From the NCBI RefSeq assembly GCF_000003815.2, contig NC_049986.1, forward strand, positions 11,263,354-11,327,353: DNA of 64,000 nucleotides, written 5' to 3'. Made by a program: the position numbers and the translations under genes. The stretch is from Branchiostoma floridae. Lineage: Eukaryota; Chordata; Leptocardii; Amphioxiformes; Branchiostomatidae. Positions 43,723 through 55,534 of the stretch are shown here, one piece after another. The notes below the pieces were generated by a model. It did no database searches. It saw only the letters and a program-made list of their open reading frames with translations, and was not told the origin of the DNA. Positions within the stretch are counted from its first letter, which is position 1. Each line of letters starts with the position of its first letter.

Positions 43723-46700
43723 CTAGTCCAAGGCGTTTAGCAGCGCCTCCTTGTTCTCTGCTACCCACGTGTCGAAGCTCTTGGCGGCGGGGTGTAGCTG
43801 GCGGGTCAGCTCCACACTACGGTGACGGCTGTAAAGTTGGAAGAACTTGAACATGTTGGCCAAGTCCTTAGATCTATGGGAACCCAGTTGGGCATACTCG
43901 TCAGCTGTCATCTAGTAGGAAGCACATAGGGTAGAGGGGAAAATAAGTATTGAGTGGTCAAAAGACAAACAATATAACGTTAGACTTTTAGATAGACCAT
44001 AAAAATAGCTCAGTCTTCATCAACTTTTTGGCGACACCCGTTCAACTTACTGTGACACAGCAGCTTCGACAGCGCCGATATACGTAGTACCCAGTTCCGT
44101 TTGACATGATTAACATTGCTCTCTCATATGTGTTAATGACTGACCGGTAGCTATAACGATTGAATGATTGAGTGATCTAGTACAGCAACAGACTTACGTC
44201 GGTAGCCTTGAACACCTTCGGTGCCAGGTGTTTAGAGAGAATCTCCGCGTGTTGCTGGATGGTGAGTCTGTCTCCGCTGAACCCAACAGTCCTACCCAGC
44301 CATTCCGCCCTGTTGTTGAAGATCGCCCGGACAGCAGGACCCATGTCTGCTGGACTGGCGTTATCCTTTGCAGCGCCCTCCATTGGGATTCCTGGGCGCC
44401 GGGAAACCACAGATATTGATCAATTACTGAAGATATACTCACATGAAGCAGTTTTGCTTGCGTAGACATTGGAGTGGCATTACAAGTAATCGTTTCAAAG
44501 TTTTGATCGCTTGCACAGATCACGATTTACGGATTTGCTAGCCTCCATAGCAGGCTAATGAATGTGCTTTTTTTCTATATCATATGCTGTTTACTTATTC
44601 TTTGTCAGCCCCACCTTGTACACTGTAACTTCGATCGTGATAATGAATATCAATACCAAGTACCAAAGCCTGCTGAGGCTAATGTCACATTTCCACAAAG
44701 GGGCCCGGCCGGGCAGTTTTGGGGAACGAAAGTACGATGTAAAAGACAACAAAGATAACTCAAAACGTACCGAAACTATTCAACAGCATGCGTTGTGCAT
44801 ATTTATTGGCATAAACTTTAATGTTTCGTTTCAGCCCGGGAAGGCCTTACCTAAAACATACGTCCCATCGTCCTGTTTCTGTGGCTTTAGAGAACCGATG
44901 AAGTTCTCGTAGTAGCTGGGGTATCTAACAAAAGTCACCGGCAGTTCTATGGACGTCATGTACTCTTCTATCTCCGCCTTGCCGTCGAACACAGGACAGG
45001 GAAACCCCGCGATCTTCTGAACATTCTCCAGGCCGCTAAACACCACATGGAGAACCCCGGCAGCTTTGGCGGCGTCGGCTATGGCCTTGCCCTACGTTGG
45101 ATATCAACACAAAAATGACAATAGTGGGTAATGCAAGATAACATGTGTAACAATGGTGACAGGTGGAGCAAATGACAATTCTGATAAGAATTGCAACGGA
45201 AAACAACTAAGAAGAAGCATAATTAATACCCCCCCCCCCCCACACACACACACACACAAACAAACACATACACGCGCGCGCGCGCGCACACACACACATG
45301 CACACATATTTTCTTTGACAGAAATCATACTCCTATTCTTTCAGTCCTACAAATTTTCAGCACTTAGAGACGAATAGTGGTGACAGACAGTGCATACCTG
45401 TTTGATTTCCCTCTCCTTGTCCATATGTTCCCAATAGTTGGTAACCGCAAATACTCCGTGTGCGCCCTGTATATAGGGAAACGAAGGGGTGACTGTACGA
45501 TAATTCCTTTGTGCTAAATGGGGCGAACCTGCGGTGTGTGTGAGTCATAAAGTTGTGCATTGCTATGCATCATATAATTGTGCAGCTCATTTGCATATGT
45601 CATTTTGGAAGAGAAGACCATCATTTGAAATAGTTTATGCTAATTACAACCTTATTTGTATCATCAACGAGACAAAGTAAAGCAAAAATTTTACAAAGGC
45701 TCTAAATTCTTCATGGGGGTATGAGGTCTGCAAACTCTTAAGCTTGTTTTGATAGTCATTGAAACAAATCTGGATAAATGAGAATATGCTTAAGCGTTTG
45801 AAGATAATCGCTTCAAGAGAGAAAACATTTACCAGAATCAAATCAACGAGGTAATATATATGTACATTTTGCTTTGTATTAACCTTCAAATTTAGAAACG
45901 GTTCCTTACTCGCAGGGCAGGACCCAGTGTGCTTGGATCGTCCAGACTTGTCGTAACGACCTGGGCACCTTTAGCCTGCAGTGCCTTAGCTTTGTCGCTA
46001 GAGGCGTTTCTCGTTACAGCTCGGACTTTAAATCCTGGTCTTCCAGATTTGAGAAGGGCTTTGGCGACGCCCCCTCCTTGTCTTCCTGAAATAGGTGGAT
46101 ATGTTGGTAACTAGTTTCTAACCATATCAGCTTGGTGAATATGTAAGAGAATAAAACACGTGGCATGTGAGTCCAGAGTAAAACTTTATGACATAGTGTT
46201 AGGTTTTGACAATACAAGATACAATACAAAATAGAAAGCCTGATAAATACGACTACAAAACGTAAGAAAAAAGAGACGTAGCTTAACCTCTGCTTGGAGA
46301 ATGTTCAGGCTTTTCATTTGACGTCATTTGCGCCGTGTTGGATTACATCGTACGTCTATAAACCACACAAGATGCTACTGCTTAATTCAATTACCCGCCA
46401 ACATGGTCGCCGGGGGACTCAAATCATAATTAGTATGACGTCAATGAAAAGCATTGTCTACTACATTGTCTACAAAAACTACTGTCAAACATGGCGCCTA
46501 AATGTAAACCTTAGGAAAACAAAAATTATTTTCACTAAGGGTGGCCGTTTACCAAAAGACGTGCATTTCATGTATAACAACAATACTGTTGAAATAGTGA
46601 CATCCTATTTTCATTTAGGCAATGTTGTCAATCTAGATAGAATAGAAGACGAACAGCATTTTGTAGTAGAATGTAGATGAAACAACGAAGAGGGCACTGA

Positions 46701-47200
46701 ACTTTATAGACTGATATATCAGCTATATGTTTCCCTACTTCATAGACTGATAGAATATATGTTTCCCTGATTCATATACCTAAAGTAACACAGACAAATT
46801 CATATTCCTAATGAATTTAGACAAACCTTTGATTGCAAAACATAGGAAGAAGAAAAATAAACTTTACTGCACGAAAGATTCAGTATCACAAACAAGTGAG
46901 AAGATGTCGAATTCACTTAGTAGGATATTATTCTTGTATTGGTTGACATTAATTGATTGTAGATATTTCATGTATCTGTCAACTATTCTTTTGTTGCGGC
47001 CTGTACTTAGCCCAGTGGGTATGTCTGTATAACAAAGATCTTCATTCTTTAACGCTACAGATTTACATCTGGTGAACAGCAAACCAGACGAACCACTTTG
47101 AACGGGGCCTACTAGCAGGCTAGGGGCGGTCCATTCTGACTCTTCTCAGTGACATGTGAAACTCACCTGTTGCTCCGAAAACGGTGATAAGTTTCGCCAT
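43723..47200 (-). CDS. NMRAL1-like gene, copy D (complete, altered exon 2)
   Basis: Exons: 47167-47200, 45910-46085 (176 nt), 45398-45466, 44851-45091, 44198-44391, 43723-43911. They give 903 nt, 300 residues. The product is an NmrA-like NADPH-binding protein as for copy B. Exon 2 has a 7-nt insertion and a 1-nt deletion relative to the other copies. The frame is lost and regained, so LLEDQDFKVRAV becomes LLKSGRPGFKVRAV, next to the phosphate-binding loop. Exon 2 ends in Arg in place of Gln. Exon 6 is the most divergent (ADEYAQLGSHRSKDLANMFKFFQLY). No stop codon breaks it. Intron 1 carries a LINE fragment, and a 254-bp MITE lies 70 bases upstream of the start codon. Its neighbour to the right is DGLUCY, on the opposite strand. 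Confidence 0.85.
45229..45300. repeat. C-run, (CA)n and (CG)n microsatellite
   Basis: Ten or more C, then CA dinucleotides, then alternating GC, then CA again, in copy D intron 3. Alternating purine-pyrimidine stretches of this kind can form Z-DNA. Confidence 0.9.
46445..46690 (+). mobile_element. Degenerate LINE ORF2 fragment (RT C-terminal part)
   Basis: A plus-strand frame reads TWRLNVNLRKTKIIFTKGG, then a short linker and TSYFHLGNVV, the thumb-side motifs of non-LTR reverse transcriptases. It jumps directly to IEDEQHFVVEC, a C-terminal knuckle-like motif. The intervening part is deleted. It lies in intron 1 of copy D, antisense to it. Confidence 0.65.
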
Positions 47201-48459
47201 ATTGATGTGAGTTTGTTGCTGAACGCTGCACGCCAGCCGTGGGTCCAGTGTTTCGCTGTACCTGCCCTGAGCACGTCACCGGAACGTACTGCGCCTGCGC
47301 GAAAAGTATAGACATGCTAAACCTTGCTAAACCCCCGGTTTACTAAAGGGCCGCATTTAAGAAAGTACGTGCGTATATAAGGGTAAAATCCCGTGTACGT
47401 TTTGAATGAAACCATGTCTCTAACATATACTGTGCAACAAGTGGGATTTCAATGCAACGTTGACCAAACCAAGCCCCAAAACACCAGGGTTCGCGCAGGC
47501 GCAGTACGTTCCGGTGACGTGCTCCTGCCCTGGATTACTTTCAATAACGTGACCCAGTGACCATATAATGCATGTGGGCTGTTCCATTGCAGAAATGGGT
47601 GGGGCAGCCAGCGATGCAAAGCCGGACATGCAAGTCATGCAACATACTTTACCTGCAACTTATTTATTTTTATGTTGCATGACTAAAGGATTCCACGAGG
47701 GGTTGTCCAATCACACTAGCGTGTATAGAAGTGAACGGGATGTTCCATTAAGGTTGTGGGGGAATCGTCAGACTACTAGTATTGATGTAATTTAATGATT
47801 TAACGATTGGTTTATCCAGATACGACAGACAACGAGATGGCACAAATTGCTATAACTTCGGCATGTAACGTTAAAAATATAAAACTGTTCTTTTCCCCCT
47901 TTCAGTCATAGATACGTTAACACAGTCAAGCAGATGTAGGCTGGCAAATCTGTTTTTCTTGTAAATGTTGCCTACACATCACATGCGTTATTTGCGGAGA
48001 GGACAGAAGAGACTCGGTATAATGCGGCTGGATACCAGGCTATCTGACAGACTACTCAGTTCTGAAACGCCTTCCATTGGTCTACCGCTGGTAAACGCAC
48101 TAGAAATAAGTTCTGTTTCCAAGCAATTTCTAAGAAAATTTGGATAAAATTAAGAACTTTCTTGATATTTGAAAACAAATAAATACATTTATGCACATAC
48201 ATTGCTGAAAGTCGCGTATCAGGATCAAAGCGTCCAGAGGATTTGTGCATTATGATGCGTTGAAACTAGTCAAAGGTCAGCAAAACTTTCTGAGGGTGGC
48301 AATTGCAAGGTCCTATGCGCTGGAGAAAGCAAGGAGGTTTTCTTTCAACCTCCTTGGATAAAGTGCTCTTTCCCTACTTTCCCGGATACCTGGATACCAT
48401 CTACTTGTTACAAAGATAAATGACAACGTAACAGTCTGCACCGAAAACGGATAGAAGGG
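47201..48459. other. Region between copy D and DGLUCY
   Basis: It holds the upstream region of copy D (interrupted by the MITE at 47270-47523) and the 5' region of DGLUCY. The two genes diverge from here and may share promoter sequence. The conserved GTCAGCAATGCAAA motif is degraded to CCAGCGATGCAAA at about 47608-47620. Confidence 0.5.
47270..47523. mobile_element. 254-bp MITE with 34-bp TIRs and 9-bp target duplication
   Basis: Perfect 34-bp inverted repeats starting AGCACGTCACCGGAACGTAC. CCTGCCCTG flanks both ends (47261-47269, 47524-47532). A 9-bp duplication fits the Mutator-like group. The same promoter stretch in copy C lacks the element. Confidence 0.88.
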
Positions 48460-51400
48460 ATGGATAAAGCGCACATTTTGTTCAGACAAGTTTTGAAGTT
48501 ACCAAGCTTGCGAGAGATCACCAGGGACAGTGGGAAGACCGGTTTTGTTCGGAGTTTGAGATCAGCTGCAGACATGGCATTTGACGGTGCCTTGGGGAAA
48601 ATGCACCCCAAAGACTTGAGGAAATTGATAAGAAGTGGGAATCTGCAAGGCAGGAGCACATCTGGCATGTGCAAAGGTACGCAGATTTTTTTAGTAAAAT
48701 TGTTACAATGATCCTCAGACATGACTCTCATTAATAAAAGCCAGGCAAAGCTTAAGTCTTAAGATTATTCTGAAGCAACAAGTCAGAGTGATGCATAATT
48801 GTTTATTTATCAATTCTTTTCTTTCATCAAATAGGCCGTACACAGGCGAATCTTGCCATTGTGCACAAGTCGTTGGCGCAAGACTTTTTGAAGTTCTGTC
48901 AGGCAAATGAAGGGCCCTTCCCCCTAGTGTACGTGAGCAAAGTTGGAGAGTTGGGGGCACCTCCACTTGCTGAGGACTCAGATATCAGGTGTGTATGTCC
49001 AAATGGGACAATTAATGGTTTGATTTTCATGGTTTTCATGGTGACTTCTTAACAGCAAACTAAAAACCACTAGACTGCACTGCGAACATGTTTGTTCAGT
49101 CTATCCTCTTGTTTTATCCACAACTTAACACCACTCCAAATACTCCCTTTAATCTCCCAACTACAAAATTAATTCTCTTCACCAACTTGCCCATGATTTG
49201 AAAATAAATCAGAGCAACTAAATTGTTCAACATCCTAGTCAACTTGGCCCAACACCCTAACTCTAACCCTAAACCCAACCTTGGCCGAGTTGACTGCACA
49301 GGGTGTTGAGACAGTTAAAGTTGACCAGGATGTTGGCTGGGATGCCTAAGTTAAATAGATCAAGTTGGTAAAGGACTGCATTGCACTGATCCCAAGTGTA
49401 AGAATGATACAATTGGTGATTTCTATTGTTTCAGAACTGATGTTATACAGTACAGAGTGCACAGAGACGGCACGCTGACGGAGAAAGTTGGAGATCTGTT
49501 GGAGTTCACGGAACAGCTGAAGGACATGGTGACCTTCTACGTGGGCTGCAGTTTCTCGTTTGAGGATACTGTTATGTCAGCAGGTGTTCCTATCAGAAAT
49601 GTGGAGCAGGGGGTCAATGTGTCCATGTATGAGGTTAGTTGGGTCAGCAATGTTTTCTATTAGTCTTCTCTGATGCTTAGAAGGTAAGATTTACAGTGCA
49701 GAAAAAATAGACAAAAGCTTACAGACCTGAACAATTTTCATACTTAAAAATCCATTTTGGGTAATCCAGATTACATTTGGAAGAGCTTAATAATAAACAA
49801 TGTTTACTATAATAATTATACTAATTTGTCATTTCAGTCCAATGTTCAATGCCATCCTGTGGGTCCGTTCAAGTGTAAGATGTACCTCGCCATGCGACCT
49901 ATTCCCAGAGACAAACTTGATGTAGTATACGGGATGACTCACCAGATGCCTGATCTGCACGGAGCCCCCATCCACATTGGTGATCCAGGTAACCATTAGT
50001 GAATGGAATTATAATCAAGACCATTATTATAATGGTAACTTTACAAGACCAGCACTAAGATTAGAAGAACGTATCCAAATTCTGGCTGACATGAACCCAA
50101 TTCTACTGATACTTCCATGACGTGACGTTAAGAGATACGTGACTGCAGCAACAGCTCATAAGTGACAGGTAACTTGTGTTCTATCTGAGGGACGACGCAA
50201 GCCTAAGCTAGGTACTCATTTACACCCGAGTAGAGTGAAGTATACTGCGGTTTTCTGTTAGGGATTCCATCTCAGCACCTCCAGGCTGAGTCAACAACCC
50301 TACCCAAAAGGCCATTTTATGAATGATTGGATTACAATTTAAGTTTGATGAGATAAGTGTGGATGATTTTCTTCCGTTCCATATTGTAGCAATGATAGGA
50401 GTCCCTGACTTGAAAGCTGTCCATCTGGGAGACAGTGTGGAGTTCCAGCCTGGGGATGTACCAGTGTTCTGGTGCTGTGGTGTCAGCACAGCGCCTGCTG
50501 TACAGTCTGCAAGTAAGGCATTTTGTCGTCTTCTACAATGTAATGCTAGTTCACCCCCTTTATCCGCGGGGTAACCTATATCCATCATTTCAAAAACATT
50601 TTACATGTATATGGGATACCAAGTCAACAGGCAGTGGTTTCAAACTACACTATTTTGAAAATATTGCAATTTGAAATTACTGTCCGAAGATGTGATATCC
50701 CAAAGTGCCCGAATACAATAGATATAGAGTAGATTTTCATTCACATTTGACATCAGATCGGTGCACACAAACCATGATTGTCCCATTGTGGTTGAAGACA
50801 GTGTTCAGATACAATGCTGAACTTTTTTTCAACATATGATGATTATTTGATATCAAGTTTAGGAAGGATAATGAACTATAATTAAGTTCACAGTATATGT
50901 ATGTAATACTATGAACTCAGTTTCCACTTAAGCACTAACAGAGATGTTTTTTCCATGTACTGCAGAGTCTCCACTAGCCTTTAGCCATGCTCCTGGGTGC
51001 ATGTTTGTTGCTGATGTCATGGCAACGGTTGCTACAACAATAACAGATCCTGGTGACACTCCCAAGGTTGTCCAGGTATCCCAGGAACCCTTGCTGTACA
51101 GTGTTGCATCAGAACTGGCTGTTGGTAAAATGTGTTCACACTGAACATTATTTTGTAGATTATAGAAATTTTTAGAAATCTTCAAGTTTGTCTTTTGTTA
51201 GCATGAGCACTTGTTCATTAATAAAATCAGATTTTATTTCTTCCACTGAATACTGTCCAGGTTTGTCTCCACCACACTGACTGTATTGAACTTGTCTCAT
51301 AAGGACCTGTTGGAAATCAAGCTATTAAGAGAACGACATATTCTCTCTCAGAAATTCACAAGTAGACATGGCCACTACTGGGCTGGTTGCTGATGTCAAC

Positions 51401-54176
51401 CAAGTTTGGTTGTTGAGTAGGGTGTGAAAACCCCTGGGGTTGCTGGCTGGGTAAGACAGTTGGTTGCTTGCCAGATGGGAGTGTTTCAATTTGGTCTTTG
51501 ACTGCAGGTAATTCAGCCTGTGCCAGGTGGTTGCTTGGCCAGCCTTGACTATAATTCCATGCTGTGGGGGTTTTGAGAGCCAATGTATTATGTTGTACAA
51601 GAATTGTACTTTGCAATTGGTCACTACTTTGTCCACTAATGCTAAGATTTGTTTGAATGTGTCTTTCAGGGAAGAGAGGGATCAGTGACCTCCACATCCC
51701 GGGGGAGTTACTGCGCTGTGTGCTGTCCCTGTCCCACGCCTCCTCTGTGGCTGTCATAACTGGCTTCCCCTGTCACACAGGTACCAGGAAGTTATACTGT
51801 ATATCTGTGTCAGTTTGGTGGAACTCTGATCTTTCATGATAGTGTCAATTCTTCAGAAAATAGAAAACAAGAGAGTGAACAAAAAACACACCTTATGCAG
51901 CCTTTGTAAAATCCGGCAAACTGATTGGCTAAGTCCATCACGTGACACCAAACCATCTCCATTTATCATTTTGAATGATGACATAAAGCCAGTGGCTCTT
52001 TGAATGAGGGAGCTTTATCTAAGCTTTTAAACCTTATTGAGAGGAGTAAGGATGGCCCTGTGTGTTTTTCTAAATACCGAGCAGTAGCATAAAGCTGCAT
52101 TACATTACATGCCTTAGCTTCTTGAGAAGCATCATGCTTCAATTATAAACTAACAGTGTTTGCTTTACCCATCACCTGTTCTTCTTTGCTAGAGTTGACC
52201 CCACCAGAAGAAAATGACGGCCCTCCTGGTGCTGTTGCCATGGCAGCAATGCTGCAAGCCCTGGGGAAGCAGGTTACCATGGTGATGGATGCTAGCAGGC
52301 TGCAGCTGATGAGGGACATTGTGGAGGACTGTGTACAGACAGGTGTGTGTGCGTGCGTGTTTGTTTGTTTGTGTGTTTGTATGTGTGTGTGCGTGTATGC
52401 ATGTGTGCGACAGTAACCAGTATTCATGCCTGTGTGTGTGTTTGTGATGGTCATTTATAATGTTTGGAAAAAAGTACCCAGGACACAATGCCACAGGAGC
52501 AAAGAAATGCAGCAAGTGTTGTCCTTCATTGAAGTTCCAAATAACTAAAATCTTAACAAAGTGCACCATGTATTACAGGTATCCTAAAAGAAGGCATGGC
52601 AGTCCTGCCCTACCCGCCTACAAATGGTACAGCCCCAGACAGAGACTCGGCCCTGCAGTTCCTCACCCATGACGGGGATGTCTCCAGACCCAGGTATGAC
52701 CACCTGGTGGCCATCGAACGTGTCGGGAGGTCAGCTGATGGCACCTACAGGACCATGCAGGCCAAGGACATCTCCTCATTGGTCAGTCCCATTGACCAGC
52801 TGTTTGATGTGGCCAATGAGGAAATCCCAGGGATAAAAACAACTGGTGAGAATCAATATGCACATCAAGACACACTGCAGTTTTTTTTCATGCACTCAGT
52901 AAGTAGTGAACCCAATGGCAAATTAAGAGTATACATCTGTAAATAAATAATTACTTAATGTCTATATTTAATGATTGAATTCTATCAACCTTGCTTATGG
53001 ACTGCACTCTTTTAGCCCTGTCCACATCTGTCAAATTGTAGAAATGCCAAATAACACATAAAAATGCAAATATTTGTCAGCCATACAAGCCCCTCTCTCA
53101 TTGGTTAAACTGCTAATTGACAGTCAGGAAGAGTCTATTGGTGTTCTTTATGCATACAGGAATAGGAGATAGTGGTAATGAGTTGGGGTTTGGGAGGGTG
53201 CTCATTGGTTAAACTGCTAATTTTGATTGACAGTCAGGAAGAGTCTATTGGTGTAGTGGTTGACAGTCAGGAAGAGTCTATTGGTTTTCTTTATCCCTAC
53301 AGGAATAGGAGATGGAGGTAATGAGTTGGGGATGGGGAGGGTGCAGGAGAAAGTTCATCAGTTCATCCCCAGTGGACCAGAGATTGCCTGCACAGTACCA
53401 GCAGACTATACCATTACAGCGGGGGTGTCCAACTGGGGCGGCTGGGCCGTCGCTGCTGGCCTGTATGTGCTGCAGGCCTGTCCTATCCATGACAGGTACC
53501 TCAGGAGGGCTGTAGGCTTCCCACGGGACTCTCACAAACTTCTTGGTTCAGTGCCATCATTGGAAAGGGTGAGTATCTGGTTTGTGACTACACGTAGTTC
53601 TTAAAATGGCATTTTTCAAAGGTGCTAATCTTGTACCTTTGGGTCATTTCACCTTGAGGATCAGAAGACTGATTAAAAGCTTGATGCTTTACTTTGTGTA
53701 CAGAAATGGTGTATAAAATCCTACTAATGTGCATTCTTGCCCTTGTTGGCTACTGTGAATCTTGAGAAATTTTGTGGTTTCATTATAAGATTTTGGACTG
53801 ACCTCTCTATCATATTCATAAATTCCTGATACAGCAATTATTTTTACCATATATGAATAAACGCAACTCTAAACACAGCAAAAACTTCCTTTCTCTTCTT
53901 CCGCAAAATTAAACCACTGCATCAGTAAATGCTTGATTCTAGAGTTAAAATAATATTCATCAGATATTTTCAAAATATTTATTGAATGTACTCAATCTGA
54001 TGTACCGTCTCCATTGTTTGACCTGTCAGGAAGAGAAGGTGATGTCTGTCATGATGAAACACGGTCTCCGAGACGGAATGACAGCTGAGCCGGGATTGGT
54101 CGTAGACGGGCTCCGGTTCGGTTCTGAGCATGCCCAGATCATGGAGAACCTGAGGAGCATCCTGGGACTGGACTAG
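48460..54176 (+). CDS. DGLUCY: D-glutamate cyclase, mitochondrial (11 exons)
   Basis: Exons: 48460-48676, 48835-48988, 49435-49633, 49838-49988, 50390-50512, 50966-51124, 51670-51780, 52193-52342, 52579-52845, 53303-53568, 54030-54176. They give 1944 nt, 647 residues; human DGLUCY has 616. The enzyme converts D-glutamate to 5-oxo-D-proline in mitochondria. The N-terminal half is a DUF1445-type domain ([47 protein letters not shown]). The C-terminal half is a DUF4392-type domain ([60 protein letters not shown]). The N-terminus is basic and amphipathic, consistent with an import signal. All junctions are GT-AG with closing phases. Other start codons would drop conserved sequence only if placed after exon 1. 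Confidence 0.93.
49230..49320. repeat. Dispersed foldback repeat with telomere-like words
   Basis: AGTCAACTTGGCCCAACACC, then CTAACTCTAACCCTAAACCC, then CTTGGCCGAGTTGAC. The ends pair with each other. Related to 15441-15530. In a DGLUCY intron. Confidence 0.5.
50195..50320 (-). mobile_element. Possible tRNA-derived SINE fragment
   Basis: On the minus strand TTTTGGGTAGGG and GAGATGGAATCCC resemble degenerate A and B boxes, followed by GAGTACCTAGCTTAGGC. In a DGLUCY intron. Weak call. Confidence 0.35.
52343..52445. repeat. (TG)n-rich stretch at the start of a DGLUCY intron
   Basis: The donor GTGTGTGTGCG runs straight into a TG/TTTG microsatellite. Confidence 0.85.
53119..53302 (+). repeat. 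Partial duplication of DGLUCY exon 10 and its acceptor
   Basis: A second acceptor and exon start (53160-53200, GAATAGGAGATAGTGGTAAT...) precedes the real one at 53303 by 143 bases. The word CAGTCAGGAAGAGTCTATTG occurs three times. The decoy reads [10 protein letters not shown] then diverges. Confidence 0.8.
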
Positions 54177-55116
54177 TTACGCAGGGGATGGAAAATGTTC
54201 ATGGAATTTTCCACTATCGCTTTTGAATTTGAAATTTTAGCTTACCACGTAAGGACACTGGTGCAAAGAAGAATGGGTTATTTCTTGTGTATCAGACTGC
54301 TGCCCACCTGTGTCAGGGACCCCAGCAGCTGTATAGTCAGATACTCAGGGCACGAATTAAATGACTAAGTAGGGTGACTAGGGTGATATATATATATATA
54401 TATATATATATGACTAAGTAGGGTGACTAGGGTGATATACATATATATGACTAAGTAGGGTGACTAGGGTGACTATATATATATATATAGATATGTATAT
54501 ATATGTATTCATTTAGTGAGTGCTATAAATTTTGTAAAGAATATGAACTGAAGATCATGCCATATTAATAGAATGCTTCGTTGCAGACAGTGGCACTTTA
54601 TTTGAATACATAACGTTAATCGATCTTCCCAGACAGTTATAGTTAATAGTTTACCTTTACTGAAGGGAAAACATACTATTTTTGCTCCCTTTCTTGTTCT
54701 TCTTTTTCATCTCCAAACAAATAAGGTAAATGACCTGAACCAGGGGAATATAGCAAGTGGTAGGACAGAGCTGGAGGGGCTGGTTACAATATGAATGTGA
54801 TTGACTAAAATTAAACAGAGCAGCAGTATGGTAGGCTAGACATTATGTATTTGCTTACAAAAGTTAGTTTCAAGCTTTACGTATTGTTTTACCGTGAGAG
54901 TACTTCCTCTATTACACAAATTTGAAGCCCATGAACCTTTGGTTGAACACTGTACAGCATCAGCAAATGACCCTACCAAAGTTCCATTAACAAATTACAT
55001 CTGACCCACACGTTTTAGTCATCTTGACCACAGTGCCATGAGAGGCTGCCCTTGGGAACTCCATAATTAACTGTACAAAAATCCGATGTATGACCATTGA
55101 CATGTACAAGTACAAT
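54177..55116. other. 3' flank of DGLUCY
   Basis: It has AT-rich sequence with a microsatellite (54384-54500) and no recognised gene. Confidence 0.5.
54370..54500. repeat. (TA)n microsatellite with a 22-bp companion repeat
   Basis: TGACTAAGTAGGGTGACTAG followed by a TA-run, three times. Confidence 0.9.
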
Positions 55117-55290
55117 GGGGTCGTCCAGACAGGTAGGACTCGAACCACTTTGCGGACTGACCAAATATACCATAGGCTGACAATTTTTGCATAAGGATAC
55201 TGTGATCTATGGTATCAAAAGCCTTGGACAGGTCAATAAATATTGCATCTGTGATATTTCCATTGTCAATTGCCTTATACCACTCCTCAG
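55117..55290 (-). mobile_element. LINE reverse-transcriptase fragment
   Basis: A short minus-strand frame reads AIFIDLSKAFDTIDHSILMQ and further on FESYLSGRP, RT domain motifs of CR1/jockey-like elements. Both ends are truncated. It is a different insertion from the one at 55535-56637. Confidence 0.8.
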
Positions 55291-55528
55291 TAACAAGGTA
55301 AGGGTAGTTTCAGTTGAATGTTTCCGGCGGAAACTTTCCGGACCAGATTGTCTGTTAGCAGGTTGTTTTCCGTCCCAAACTGATAAACTTGACATGTGTG
55401 TGCACTGCCCCGCCAAGATCTTACAGACTGCCGCCGGTATGACACTGACCGTTCTAGGGCTTATTGGGTATGCATAAGCTAAGGCAGAGAAGAAGAACTG
55501 TGAGCCACTATATTCAGTTGCAAAATCA

Positions 55529-55534
55529 TTTATT
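55529..55534 (-). terminator. Poly(A) signal AATAAA of copy E, displaced
   Basis: Plus-strand TTTATT in the array context (CAGTTGCAAAATCATTTATT). It is separated from the copy E stop codon by the LINE insertion, which puts about 1.1 kb of extra sequence in between. Confidence 0.5.

Noticed and set aside
44208..44465. Plus-strand frames over exon 5 of NMRAL1-like copies (also 3568 and 8896)
   Set aside because: They are antisense to the real exons and recur only because the exons are paralogous.
49230..49290. Interstitial telomere
   Set aside because: Only two or three imperfect CTAACCCT words inside a dispersed foldback repeat.
52143..52569. His/Thr-rich minus-strand frames
   Set aside because: They arise from the (TG)n microsatellite and the antisense of DGLUCY exon 8.
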